Position numbers and translations under genes: made by a program
NCBI GenBank assembly: GCA_001443445.1
Contig: LDXN01000021.1
Location: forward strand, 1-43,035
Reading direction: 5' to 3'
Origin: Candidatus Dadabacteria bacterium CSP1-2
Lineage (GTDB): Bacteria; Desulfobacterota_D; UBA1144; Nemesobacterales; CSP1-2
DNA length: 43,035 bases
Notes under the pieces: generated by a model
Told to the model about the DNA's origin: nothing
Seen by the model: the letters and a program-made list of their open reading frames with translations, nothing else
Databases searched by the model: none
Shown: positions 6,535-15,327 of the stretch, piece by piece
How the letters are laid out: the number at the start of each line of letters is the position of its first letter
How positions within the stretch are numbered: the stretch's first letter is position 1

Positions 6535-8071
6535 AAAACTCAAAAGTGAAATAAGAAGCTCAATCGAACTCTTAAGCGAGCTTCTGTCTCCTCATAGTGT
6601 GGTACTTTATATCAAAGGTAGAGATGGTTTTTTTGAAATTGAAGATTTCATATCAAGCAGTGAAAAATATATAGATAGAAGCCAGAAGCTACATATTCGT
6701 GGTGGTTATCTTGGATGGGTAGTAAAGACAAGAACACCCATTCTAGTTGGTGAGATTAAGAACCACAAAGAAAACCTGATCTATTATACAAAAAATATTC
6801 CTGTAAAATCAATTCTTGCAGTTCCTCTTATTCTCAAAGATGGAGAAAATGAATCGGTTAATGAGCAGGACACAATCGGCATAGTTTTAGTTGACAGCCT
6901 CAAGAAAGACGCCTTTGAAGAAAGGGAAAAGCAAATCGTTATGCTCACATCAAACAAGATAGTTGATACGCTGATCAAATTCCGAATGTCTGAAAGGATT
7001 AAGCTAAGTTTGATTGGCCTAACCTCTTTTTATGAGTATACAAATAAACTTAGTTCTACCCTAGAGCTTGATACTATAGTAGATCATGTGGTTTTAGCAC
7101 TAGGTAAGGATATAGAATCAGATATTGTAGGATTAACATTAATAGATAAAGAAACAAACACAAGCATCCTAAAGCGGACAGGAATAGAAAGACGATTAGA
7201 AATAGAAGAGAAAACATTCCCAAACCTAAACACACTAGTTGGATTAGTCAGCGAAAGCCAAAAGTATTTCCATTCCGAAGACCTATCGGCAAGAGAAAAG
7301 TATAGAAGCGTGTTTGGTAAAGAAATAGATTTTGCCTGGGGAATAAATAAAATAAAGTCAATCTTTATCTATCCCCTTAAAGAAACTAAGAGTAGCATCT
7401 TACAAGAAAATGAAAACACAATCGGATGCATTATAATCGGAAGAAAAACAGAGAAGGCATTTAGTGAAGAAGGGAGGAACCTTATAGAGATCATGTGTCA
7501 AGAAGCGGCTAATTCTATTTCAAATTCTCTTACTTATAATAGGGCCAAGGAGCTTGCGATAAGGGATAGTTTAACAGGGCTTTACAACCATAGGTATTTT
7601 CAAGAAAGGCTGGATCATGAAATTGCACGTTCTGATAGATTCCTTGAAAAGCTATCGCTTATTTTAATAGATGTAGATAACTTAAAGCTCCTTAATGATA
7701 AATATGGTCACCAAGCAGGAGATTTGATTCTCATATCCATTGCTCAGTTAATTTCTAGTTCACTTAGAGATATAGATATAGTAGCAAGGTATGGTGGTGA
7801 CGAGTTTGCAATACTTCTTTTACACACAAATGAGAAGGGATCAAAGGTTAAAGGAGAAAGATTGAAGCATAAAGTCGAAAAAACTGCCCTGAAATTTAAG
7901 GGAAAAGAGCTTAGTGTTACTGTAAGCCTAGGAATTGCAACATATCCAGAGAATGCATCATCAAAGGCTGCTTTGATTGAAAAGGCAGACTGTGCATTAT
8001 ATGAGGCAAAACGCCTCGGAAAAAATAGAACTCTCCATTATGAGGATATCGCTGAGGAAGCTGTGAAGTAA
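6527..8071 (+). CDS. Diguanylate cyclase with two GAF domains
   Basis: This encodes 514 residues. Two GAF-like sensory domains are apparent: residues about 10-165 (GGYLGWVVKTRTPILVGEI and KSILAVPLILKDG) and about 180-340 (LSSTLELDTIVDHVV and IGCIIIGRKTEKAFSEEGR). A coiled linker leads to a GGDEF domain starting IRDSLTGLYNHRYFQERLD. The active site is intact: GGDEF at residues 423-427, LIDVDNLKLLNDKYGHQAGD before it, and VSLGIATYP after it. R414 and D417 form the RxxD inhibitory site five residues upstream of GGDEF, so c-di-GMP feedback is likely. It makes c-di-GMP from two GTP in the cytosol. It is translationally coupled to the membrane protein and lies in one run with ftsB. The signal sensed by the GAF domains is unknown. 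Confidence 0.93.
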   Translation: MDKKLKSEIRSSIELLSELLSPHSVVLYIKGRDGFFEIEDFISSSEKYIDRSQKLHIRGGYLGWVVKTRTPILVGEIKNHKENLIYYTKNIPVKSILAVPLILKDGENESVNEQDTIGIVLVDSLKKDAFEEREKQIVMLTSNKIVDTLIKFRMSERIKLSLIGLTSFYEYTNKLSSTLELDTIVDHVVLALGKDIESDIVGLTLIDKETNTSILKRTGIERRLEIEEKTFPNLNTLVGLVSESQKYFHSEDLSAREKYRSVFGKEIDFAWGINKIKSIFIYPLKETKSSILQENENTIGCIIIGRKTEKAFSEEGRNLIEIMCQEAANSISNSLTYNRAKELAIRDSLTGLYNHRYFQERLDHEIARSDRFLEKLSLILIDVDNLKLLNDKYGHQAGDLILISIAQLISSSLRDIDIVARYGGDEFAILLLHTNEKGSKVKGERLKHKVEKTALKFKGKELSVTVSLGIATYPENASSKAALIEKADCALYEAKRLGKNRTLHYEDIAEEAVK

Positions 8072-8310
8072 TTTACGGTGATAGAGAACAGGCTAGTTAT
8101 GCTTTAAAGGTTGTATATTCCCTGGCTAGCGTAAGTAAATAGTAATTAAGAACGAATTTGAGATATAAAAATTTTTCTTCTTTATCAATAATTTTACTAA
8201 AAGAACTATCTTCCCACTGTACACAGCTAACTTTGCTGAAATGAAGCCATAAATAAGCATTAACACAAAAGATTAATTTTCTCCGTATACACTGACTTTC
8301 AGAGACAATT

Positions 8311-9177
8311 ATGCTTAACTATAATTTGAGATCAAAGCGCAAAAACTATATGAGACGAGCAATATCATCACCCAAGGAATTCTTTTTGGCGAAAGATATA
8401 AAGCCTAAAAAAGGTCTTGGACAGAGTTTCATACATGACAAGAATGTTCTTGAGCGCATATCGGAGATAGCCGAGCTTTCGAAAGAAGACGAGGTGCTAG
8501 AGATTGGGGCTGGACTTGGCGCCTTAACACTTTTTCTAGGAAAAAGAAGTAGAAGAGTAATAGCGATTGAAAAGGATAATAGACTTATAGAAAAGCTCAG
8601 ACAAAATGTTTCTCATCTAGAAAACGTAGAAATAATTTCCGGCGATGCTCTACAAATTGACTTCAGAGAGTTGTACAGGGGCAATAAAATTAAGGTAGTA
8701 TCAAATCTTCCTTATAGCATCTCATCCCCTATCTTATTTAAGCTTCTAGAAGAAAGGGATATTTTCTCACTTTTAGTTCTTATGCTTCAGAGCGAGGTAG
8801 GAGAAAGAATAAACGCTTTACCAGGAAGTAAACGATATGGTTCAACCTCAGTCCTTATTCAGACATACATGGATGTAAGCGTTGAACTCCGCGTGCCACC
8901 AGAAGCCTTCTGGCCCAAGCCCAAGGTGTGGTCAGTGGTCGTAAAGTTGATTCCGCTTCCGATGCCACGAATTTATATTCCAGAAGAAAAACTCTTCAAA
9001 AAAATCGTTAAAGCGGCTTTTTCATCAAGAAGGAAAATGCTTGGGAATTCCCTTTGTGTGCTTTTTCCAAAGGAAAAGATAAAAGAGATCCTAGAAAAAT
9101 CAGGTATAGATGGAAAAAGACGAGCTGAAACCCTATCTATAGAAGAATTTGGAAAACTAGCCGTTTCAGTCCTTTAA
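8311..9177 (+). CDS. rsmA: 16S rRNA (adenine1518-N6/adenine1519-N6)-dimethyltransferase
   Basis: This encodes 288 residues. RsmA/KsgA dimethylates two adjacent adenines in the 3'-terminal helix of 16S rRNA, late in 30S assembly, using SAM. Visible motifs are KPKKGLGQSFIHD, the SAM site VLEIGAGLGALTLFL, the acidic IAIEKDN, SGDALQIDF, and the catalytic NLPYSISSPIL. The C-terminal part ends with SRRKMLGNSL and a short helical region. The start is uncertain: ATG 8311 and ATG 8350 are in frame, neither has a good ribosome binding site, and the family match begins just after the second, which would give 275 residues. The 239 bases upstream hold no supported feature. Confidence 0.94.
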   Translation: MLNYNLRSKRKNYMRRAISSPKEFFLAKDIKPKKGLGQSFIHDKNVLERISEIAELSKEDEVLEIGAGLGALTLFLGKRSRRVIAIEKDNRLIEKLRQNVSHLENVEIISGDALQIDFRELYRGNKIKVVSNLPYSISSPILFKLLEERDIFSLLVLMLQSEVGERINALPGSKRYGSTSVLIQTYMDVSVELRVPPEAFWPKPKVWSVVVKLIPLPMPRIYIPEEKLFKKIVKAAFSSRRKMLGNSLCVLFPKEKIKEILEKSGIDGKRRAETLSIEEFGKLAVSVL

Positions 9178-9189
9178 AATGGGGTAAAT

Positions 9190-10626
9190 TTATAGGCTTG
9201 AATCTCTAATATTATCTCTTCCACAACAATCTACAAGCTCCCCAAGCAAACTATTCTGGAAGGAAGTCGCCTTTGATCCAAGCCCGTTAGCCAAGATCGA
9301 GAAAACAAGCACATCGCCGCTCTTTGTAAAGAGATACCCTGAAAGCGCGTTTACGTTACTAAGATGACCAGTTTTAGCCATTACCCTACCCTCAACCTCC
9401 GACCTCCTGAACCTTTTTTTAAGCGTCCCATCAACCCCACCGATTGAAAGAGAATTTAGAAACTTTAACGAAATAACTTGGTTATTATAAGCGTATTCTA
9501 AGACATCAGTTATTGCATTTGGAGAAACCCTGTTTAGCAGTGAAAGGCCAGACCCATCAAATATCTCGAAACTATCCTTGATTCCTATTTCATGTAGAAA
9601 GTTAGAAACCACCTCTGTTCCCTTCTCCCAAGTTCCTGGCTCACCAATTATTGTAGCTCCTAACGTTTTAATGATATTTTCGCCGATAATGTTCACGCTG
9701 TTTTTATTGAACTCTGCAATTATTAAATATAGAGGGTCAGAAAAGTGGGTGTATAAAACACCCGCCCAATCAGGGACAACTCCCACAGTTACATATCCTT
9801 CCACCCTTATACCCGCGTCATCGAGAATCCTCTTAAAGGCGCTACCAGCATATAGTGTTGGGTTTCTTGTGGTAATCTCAAGCGTATACGATGGGGTTCT
9901 ACGAGATATACTACCATCAAGCTTTATCGTTTTCCCCCCCTCAAGCCAAACTGCAGTAAGCCTCCCCCCTTTATTGGTTGTAATAGCCTTATTTATAACA
10001 TTGACATTCGTACCTTTCGGTTCCAATGCCACTATCGGTATTCTTCCAGGTTTTGAAGGATAAACTTTTATATAGAAGGTATTGTAGTTAAGAGAGAGCG
10101 CACTAATAGGAGGGCTAAAAACATCCCCCTTCCACTTTTCCTTCCACCCCTTTCCGTATCTAATATTGTCAAAATAAGAGTCGTCTACTATTATTCCGCC
10201 TTTGATTTCTTTTACGCCTAGGCTTTTAAACTCCTCGGCAATAGTTTCAAGATGCTGAGTGCTGAGCGTAGGATCACCATATCCCTTAATGTAAAGACCC
10301 CCATGAATCACACCCTGTGTGACGTCGCCTCCTGAGTAGAATACGGTCTTAAATCTATAGTCAGGTTTAAGAATTGAAAGCGCGGTAACGGATGTTAAAA
10401 CCTTTACGTTTGATGCAGGCACAAAAAGCTTGTCTGGATTGTACTGAAATATCAGCTCGTCGGTTGTTAAAGACTTTACAACAACCCCGAGCCTTCCGTT
10501 ACTCAACGCCTCTTTAGGGATTGATTGTAGAATCTTGTGATAATATTCAGAATTACTGTTTGAAAAAACGATTTGACTGGATGAGAGAAGAACAAGGACG
10601 AGAAATGTAGCACAAATCCTTTTCAT
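9190..10626 (-). CDS. dacB: D-alanyl-D-alanine carboxypeptidase/endopeptidase, PBP4 type (peptidase S13)
   Basis: This encodes 478 residues, a normal length for family S13. The N-terminal 22 residues (MKRICATFLVLVLLSSSQIV) form a signal peptide, so the enzyme acts in the periplasm, trimming or cleaving peptidoglycan cross-links. The three penicillin-binding motifs are present: SxxK as S72-N-V-K75 in VPASNVKVLTS, SxN as S310-V-N312 in FNKNSVNIIGEN, and KTG at 418-420 in MAKTGHLSNVNALSG. The long insert between the first two motifs is typical. It is convergent with rsmA (12 bases apart) and stands alone. No strong ribosome binding site is seen before ATG 10626. Confidence 0.93.
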   Translation of the reverse strand: MKRICATFLVLVLLSSSQIVFSNSNSEYYHKILQSIPKEALSNGRLGVVVKSLTTDELIFQYNPDKLFVPASNVKVLTSVTALSILKPDYRFKTVFYSGGDVTQGVIHGGLYIKGYGDPTLSTQHLETIAEEFKSLGVKEIKGGIIVDDSYFDNIRYGKGWKEKWKGDVFSPPISALSLNYNTFYIKVYPSKPGRIPIVALEPKGTNVNVINKAITTNKGGRLTAVWLEGGKTIKLDGSISRRTPSYTLEITTRNPTLYAGSAFKRILDDAGIRVEGYVTVGVVPDWAGVLYTHFSDPLYLIIAEFNKNSVNIIGENIIKTLGATIIGEPGTWEKGTEVVSNFLHEIGIKDSFEIFDGSGLSLLNRVSPNAITDVLEYAYNNQVISLKFLNSLSIGGVDGTLKKRFRRSEVEGRVMAKTGHLSNVNALSGYLFTKSGDVLVFSILANGLGSKATSFQNSLLGELVDCCGRDNIRDSSL

Positions 10627-11111
10627 ATTCGGGCAATTAGGCTAACACATATCCAAGGGTTTGGAAAGGGTATTTTATGTCATTTCTACATTTGGTTCTT
10701 ATACGATTTCCGGTAGGAGCGGGGTTACCCCGCCCCTACTAACATCATTTTCCAGACTGTGTAGGCAATGGGTAGAGACGCATTGCAATGCGTCTCTACA
10801 ATAGGTTGCCATCTAATCCTTAAGCAGATTTCAGTAGATAAGAACCCCTCAATAGAAGGCGAGGTTTTCCAACCTCGCATGGAGTAGGGATTGATGCCCT
10901 CATCAGTCCAAATATTAATGCCCGTCCTCATCTGTCATTCTCTCATGCTTTAAGAGGAAATCCATAAAATACATTTGGATGCCCGATTACTGCATTCGGG
11001 CATGGCATAGCAAATGCCCGTTCGGGGAACGGGCACTACATGAAAAATCTGCTCGTCATGAGCCCTGAGTTCATCGAAAGGTTGAAGGGTCCAACGATGA
11101 ACGGTAATTCC
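10627..11111. repeat. Gene-free interval with several short palindromes
   Basis: No gene is supported here. Hairpin-forming elements lie at 10713-10739 (GTAGGAGC ... CCCCTAC), 10772-10799, 10859-10878 (GCGAGGTT / AACCTCGC), 10979-11003 (ATGCCCGA ... TCGGGCAT) and 11015-11035 (TGCCCGTTC ... GAACGGGCA). The stretch 11055-11104 (CCCTGAGTTCATCGAAAGG and onward) looks like another common dispersed intergenic repeat. Related elements occur at 17924-18168, 27489-27556, 34889-34958 and 38346-38578. Confidence 0.75.
10772..10799. repeat. Perfect 28-base palindrome, GTAGAGAC family
   Basis: The sequence reads GTAGAGACGCATTG and its exact reverse complement, with no spacer. Related, less perfect copies sit at 24148-24175 (GTAGAGACACGCCAT ...) and 15299-15327, where the first possible start of a coding sequence lies inside the copy. 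No gene is attached to it. Confidence 0.9.
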
Positions 11112-13826
11112 TCAATGTGCTTCTGCCCAGTTTTTACCTATTCCAATGTCTACCCTGAGCGGTACCCGAAGTTGCCAGGCCTTTTCCATCTCTTTTTTTA
11201 TGATCCTAGAAAGATCATCAATCTCACTTTCATGGATTTCAAATAACAGTTCGTCATGAACCTGGAGAATCATCCGAGACCTATAATCTCTCGAAAGCCT
11301 CTCTTGGATTTTAATCATCGCTATCTTAATGATATCCGCAGCAGAGCCTTGGATAGGCGTGTTAATTGCAGTGCGCTCTCCAATTCCCCTTGTCGTTCTA
11401 TCCTTAGACTTAAGCTCTGGAATTGGGCGGCGACGCCCGAGAAGGGTTACTGCGTAACCTTGCCTTTCAGCTTCCCGAATGGACGCTTCAGTGTAAGATT
11501 TTACCCTTCTATAGCGCTTAAAATATTCGTTGATATAGCTTTTAGCAATCGTGTTTGATATGCCAAGCTGCTTTGAAAGACCGAATGGGCTAATGCCATA
11601 AATGATCCCAAAATTAATGGTTTTAGAACGCCTTCTCATCTCAGGTGTTACCAAGTCTTCTGATACTCCAAAGATTTCGGCTGCAGTCCGGTTATGAATA
11701 TCACTTCCAGCTAAAAACGCACTCACAAGGCTGTCATCCTCCGAGAAGTGTGCAAGGAGCCTTAGTTCTATCTGAGAATAGTCCGCTGAAAGAAGTAGAA
11801 ACCCATCTTCAGGGATAAAAGCCTCCCTAATCCTTCTTCCTTCGGGGGTTTTTACCGGAATGTTTTGTAGGTTGGGATCACTTGAGCTTAATCTCCCTGT
11901 AGAGGTTCCCGCCTGATTAAAAGATGTGTGAATTCTTCTAGTCCGGGGATTAATAAGCTTTGGAAAGGAGTCAATGTAGGTTGATTTAAGCTTTGAGAGC
12001 CCTCTATGTTCAAGCACCTTTTCAGGTACAGGGTGGAACTTGGAAAGCTCTGTTAACACCTCAACATCTGTGGACGCCTCGCCAGACTTAGTCATTTTCT
12101 TTTGTGGAAGTCCTAGCTTGTCAAAGAGAATCTCCCTGAGCTGAATAGGAGAGTTCAAATTAAACCTAAACCCTACTTGAGCGTAAACCTCTTCTGCGAT
12201 TTTCTCAAGGCTCTTTTCAAAATCAATTGATAGCCTCTCGAGAAGCTCTGAATTGACTTTAACCCCGTTCATCTCCATTCGGGCAAGAACCTCTATGAAT
12301 TTAAGTTCGATGTCTTTAAAAACATCGAGGAGGGTTAATTTCTCTAGCTCACTTGCGAGTTTTTTACTGAGTATCATAGCCACATCAGCGTCCTCGCAAG
12401 CATAGACCTTCGCCCTCTCTAATTCTACTTCTTCAAAGTTTATTTTATCCCTGCCAATACCAGTTACGTCTTTGTATGTAATGGTTTTGTGTTCAAGATA
12501 GTACTTAGCAAGTTCGTCAAGGCTGTAACTTAACCTTGATGCATCAATAAGATGCGCTGCTACCATTGTATCGCACGAAATTCCCCGGAGCCTAAGTCCA
12601 TTTCGCTCAAGTACTATAAATTCATATTTTAGATTCTGTCCTATTTTTTTTATCGAATTGTCTTCGACTATAGGTTTTAATTTTTCAAGAACATACTTAG
12701 AATTAAGTTGTTTTGTGGAATCAAATACCGTTGACCTATGCGCAACAGGAATATAGTAAGATTCGTGGGAAGCCGGCGAAAGAGCAATGCCAACGATCTC
12801 TGCCCTCATTGGGCTCTGTGACGTAGTTTCAAGGTCTATCGAAACCTCCTTAGTCAAATCTATTCTTTCGAGCACCATGTCAAAATCCATTTCAGTTAAA
12901 ACCAGATGATAATCATCGTAAGAAACCTTGCCACCAGAGGATTCAATTATAGCAATCTCTTGTTGAACCTTTTCGTTATCACCAAGCTCACGAAGAAGTG
13001 ATTTAAACTCAAGCTCTTCAAAAATCTCTCTTAGCTTTTCTTTGTTAAACCCTTTATATTCAAACCCCTCTAGGCTTACGCTCATTGGAATAGAGGTCTC
13101 TATCGTAACTAGCCTTTTGCTTAAGATAGCACTTTCCTTGTTTGCCTCTAAAAGATCCCTCTGTCTTTGTGGGAGTTCATTCAGATTCTCATAGAGGCTT
13201 TCTATAGTCCTAAATTTGCCTATTAGCTCTGAGGCGGTTTTCTCTCCTACCCCACGAACCCCTGGGATGTTATCCGTCGCATCTCCAGAAAGGGCGAAAA
13301 CATCTATCACGCTTTCTGGGGGTACCCCGAACCTTTGTATGACCTCTTTGATTCCTGTCTTTTTATCCCGCATTGTATCAATGAGTGTGACTTTCTCAGA
13401 AACTAGCTGGCAGAAATCCTTGTCACCCGTCACGAGAACAACACTTATACCTTTTTCTTCCATTTCTTTTGCTATAGTTCCCATGATATCATCCGCTTCG
13501 TATCCCTCGATTTGAACTTGAGGTATGCCAAGAGAATCAACCATCTCAAATATCTTGGGAACTTGAATCTTAAAGTCATCAGGTGCTTCATCTCTATTAG
13601 CCTTATATAAAGGATAGATCTCATCTCTAAACGTCTTACCCTTAGAATCAAAAACTATCCCCAAATACTCTGGACTATAATCCTTTAGAAACTTAAAAAT
13701 CATGGATGTAAAACCGTATATAGCATTTGTAGGAGATCCTTTCGATGTACTTAGACTCCTTATCGCATGATATGCACGGAATATATAGGAACTCCCATCT
13801 ATTAAATACAAAACTCGCTCTTTCAT
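11112..13826 (-). CDS. polA: DNA polymerase I
   Basis: This encodes 904 residues, full length. Residues 1 to about 290 are the 5'-nuclease domain (LYLIDGSSYIFRAYHA, GYEADDIMGT, LVTGDKDFCQLV and GDATDNIPGV). Residues about 300-490 are the 3'-5' exonuclease domain, and about 500-904 the polymerase. Motif A is LLSADYSQIELRLL (D682), motif B RRSKTINFGIIYG, and motif C LQVHDELLFE (D858). It fills gaps and removes primers in replication and repair. In the proofreading domain, ExoI keeps D331 and E333 (IDLETT) and ExoIII keeps Y475 and D479, but the ExoII Asp is replaced by Glu402 (GQNLKYEFIVLERNG). Exonuclease activity may therefore be altered. The gene stands alone, with a repeat-rich interval at its 3' end. 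Confidence 0.97.
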   Translation of the reverse strand: MKERVLYLIDGSSYIFRAYHAIRSLSTSKGSPTNAIYGFTSMIFKFLKDYSPEYLGIVFDSKGKTFRDEIYPLYKANRDEAPDDFKIQVPKIFEMVDSLGIPQVQIEGYEADDIMGTIAKEMEEKGISVVLVTGDKDFCQLVSEKVTLIDTMRDKKTGIKEVIQRFGVPPESVIDVFALSGDATDNIPGVRGVGEKTASELIGKFRTIESLYENLNELPQRQRDLLEANKESAILSKRLVTIETSIPMSVSLEGFEYKGFNKEKLREIFEELEFKSLLRELGDNEKVQQEIAIIESSGGKVSYDDYHLVLTEMDFDMVLERIDLTKEVSIDLETTSQSPMRAEIVGIALSPASHESYYIPVAHRSTVFDSTKQLNSKYVLEKLKPIVEDNSIKKIGQNLKYEFIVLERNGLRLRGISCDTMVAAHLIDASRLSYSLDELAKYYLEHKTITYKDVTGIGRDKINFEEVELERAKVYACEDADVAMILSKKLASELEKLTLLDVFKDIELKFIEVLARMEMNGVKVNSELLERLSIDFEKSLEKIAEEVYAQVGFRFNLNSPIQLREILFDKLGLPQKKMTKSGEASTDVEVLTELSKFHPVPEKVLEHRGLSKLKSTYIDSFPKLINPRTRRIHTSFNQAGTSTGRLSSSDPNLQNIPVKTPEGRRIREAFIPEDGFLLLSADYSQIELRLLAHFSEDDSLVSAFLAGSDIHNRTAAEIFGVSEDLVTPEMRRRSKTINFGIIYGISPFGLSKQLGISNTIAKSYINEYFKRYRRVKSYTEASIREAERQGYAVTLLGRRRPIPELKSKDRTTRGIGERTAINTPIQGSAADIIKIAMIKIQERLSRDYRSRMILQVHDELLFEIHESEIDDLSRIIKKEMEKAWQLRVPLRVDIGIGKNWAEAH

Positions 13827-14023
13827 CTCTTTACATTGTAGGTTTTTATGGTTAGGGTGTCAAAGGAAGTCCTTAATGATCCTAGGCCATCACGATCCCA
13901 TTTGCCATTTTTCTATAAAAAGAAATCTCTCAATAAATATTAGATGATTTTCACCCTTCTACCTTCTGTAGTGTTTAAACACATTCCAGAACAGGTTTGG
14001 TTAAACTTTTCAAATACCTAGGT

Positions 14024-14052
14024 TTGACATACAAAATTAAATATCCTAAAAT
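14024..14052 (+). promoter_or_regulatory. Sigma70-like promoter upstream of thiL
   Basis: A perfect TTGACA lies at 14024-14029 and TAAAAT at 14047-14052, with 17 bases between. Transcription would start near 14060, leaving a leader of about 175 bases before thiL at 14237. I looked for a TPP riboswitch in that leader and did not find the conserved CTGAGA and ACCTGATCTGG elements. The rest of 13827-14236 contains no supported gene. Confidence 0.55.
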
Positions 14053-14236
14053 GGTATCGTGGGTACGGGCTAATAATTGGGTTGATAAATTAAGTCCTTA
14101 TATGCAAATAGTAATTCTTAGTTATTTAAAGCATATATCTAATTCGCTTAAACGTTTAACCAATCAGATAATACCCTCCCTTACGCTTTATGCGATTGTC
14201 TGCGAGGGGGAGAGATACCTTTAGGTTTTAACTAAG

Positions 14237-15223
14237 ATGATAGATGAACTCAGCGCTCTTAGGTTGATTAAAGAGCGATTTCAAAAGGTATCAAAAAATA
14301 TCGCTATCGGGATTGGAGATGACGCCGCTGCGGTTAAAATTAACCCTGAAAACCTTTTGCTAGCCACAGTAGATTCACAGGTAGAGGGTGTTCATTTTGT
14401 AAAAGGTGTTATTTCCGCCAAAGAGTTAGGCAGAAAAGCCATTGCTGTATCTGTGAGTGACATAGGGGCAATGGGTGGGATACCAAAATTTTTCCTAGCT
14501 TCTGTGGGATTCTCTGGAGAGGAGGATGAAGGTTTTCTCGAACAGTTAATGGATGGATTTCAATCCGGTGCAGAAGAATTTAAAGTTGATCTGATTGGTG
14601 GGAACCTAAGTTCGTCACAAAAACTCTTCCTCGACATAACAGTTCTCGGGGAGGTTGAGCAACATCTTATGGTTAAAAGAATTGGTGCTACCCCTAAGGA
14701 TATTATCTACGTGAGTGGTACACTTGGCGACTCAGCACTCGGATTAAGAGTACTTCAAAGCAAAACGAATAGAGAAAAGAATTGGTTTCTAATTTCAAGA
14801 CACATTTTACCTCAGCCCAGACTTAAACTCGGAAGAGAGCTTGCTAAAAAAAGGCTTGTAACATCAATGATAGACATAAGCGATGGGCTTATTCTTGATC
14901 TTGAACGTATAACAATCGAGCATGGATTAGGTGCAGAGATTTACATTGAACAGACGCCAATCTCTTCTTATTACAGAGACTGTATATCTGATTTCACAAA
15001 AGACCTTTATGACCTTGCACTTTCAGGGGGAGAGGACTATGAGCTTCTTTTTACTTCACCTAAAGATAAAAGAGAAGAAATAAAAGAGATTTCAGAGAAA
15101 CTCAATATCAAAATCACAGAGATTGGGTGTGTAACAACTAAGCCCCGGGTAATGGTATTAGATAGTAATAGAAATGAAATAAAGGTAAAACGAAGAGGAT
15201 TTATCCACTTTGGCAATTATTAG
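14237..15223 (+). CDS. thiL: Thiamine-monophosphate kinase
   Basis: This encodes 328 residues. ThiL phosphorylates thiamine monophosphate to the cofactor thiamine diphosphate using ATP, in the cytosol. Family features visible are IAIGIGDDAAAV near the N-terminus (Mg/ATP-binding Asp residues), LLATVDSQVEGVHF, GRKAIAVSVSDIGAMGG, the glycine-rich DLIGGNLSSS, IYVSGTLGDSALGL, SMIDISDGLILDL, and LSGGEDYELLFT. Length is typical. It has its own promoter candidate at 14024-14052 and no other thiamine gene beside it. A degenerate repeat follows (15228-15290, with GATTTTGGATTTCGG). Confidence 0.95.
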   Translation: MIDELSALRLIKERFQKVSKNIAIGIGDDAAAVKINPENLLLATVDSQVEGVHFVKGVISAKELGRKAIAVSVSDIGAMGGIPKFFLASVGFSGEEDEGFLEQLMDGFQSGAEEFKVDLIGGNLSSSQKLFLDITVLGEVEQHLMVKRIGATPKDIIYVSGTLGDSALGLRVLQSKTNREKNWFLISRHILPQPRLKLGRELAKKRLVTSMIDISDGLILDLERITIEHGLGAEIYIEQTPISSYYRDCISDFTKDLYDLALSGGEDYELLFTSPKDKREEIKEISEKLNIKITEIGCVTTKPRVMVLDSNRNEIKVKRRGFIHFGNY

Positions 15224-15298
15224 GTACGAATTGACACAAATTTGCCGATTTTGGATTTCGGAATTGGAATTTCGGATTTTTTTAATCCGCATCCCGCG

Positions 15299-15327
15299 TA
15301 GAGACGCCATTAATGGAGTTTCTGCAA
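15299..15327. repeat. Decayed GTAGAGAC-family palindrome overlapping a possible start codon
   Basis: The left half (GTAGAGACGCCATTA) is intact, while the right half (TAATGGAGTTTCTGC) matches its reverse complement at 11 of 15 positions. The ATG at 15313 lies at the palindrome centre. This makes that start suspect for the downstream gene, or shows that the element supplied a start codon. Confidence 0.7.

Noticed and set aside
9578-10063. 161-codon frame antisense to dacB
   Set aside because: It lies wholly opposite conserved S13 peptidase coding sequence and resembles no protein I know.
10627-11111. CRISPR array suggested by many repeats
   Set aside because: The repeats are different palindromes at irregular spacing, not identical units separated by uniform spacers, and no cas genes are present.
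13997-14224. Open frame of 75 codons before thiL
   Set aside because: It starts with TTG, has no ribosome binding site, overlaps the best promoter in the interval and its product looks like translated A+T-rich non-coding DNA.
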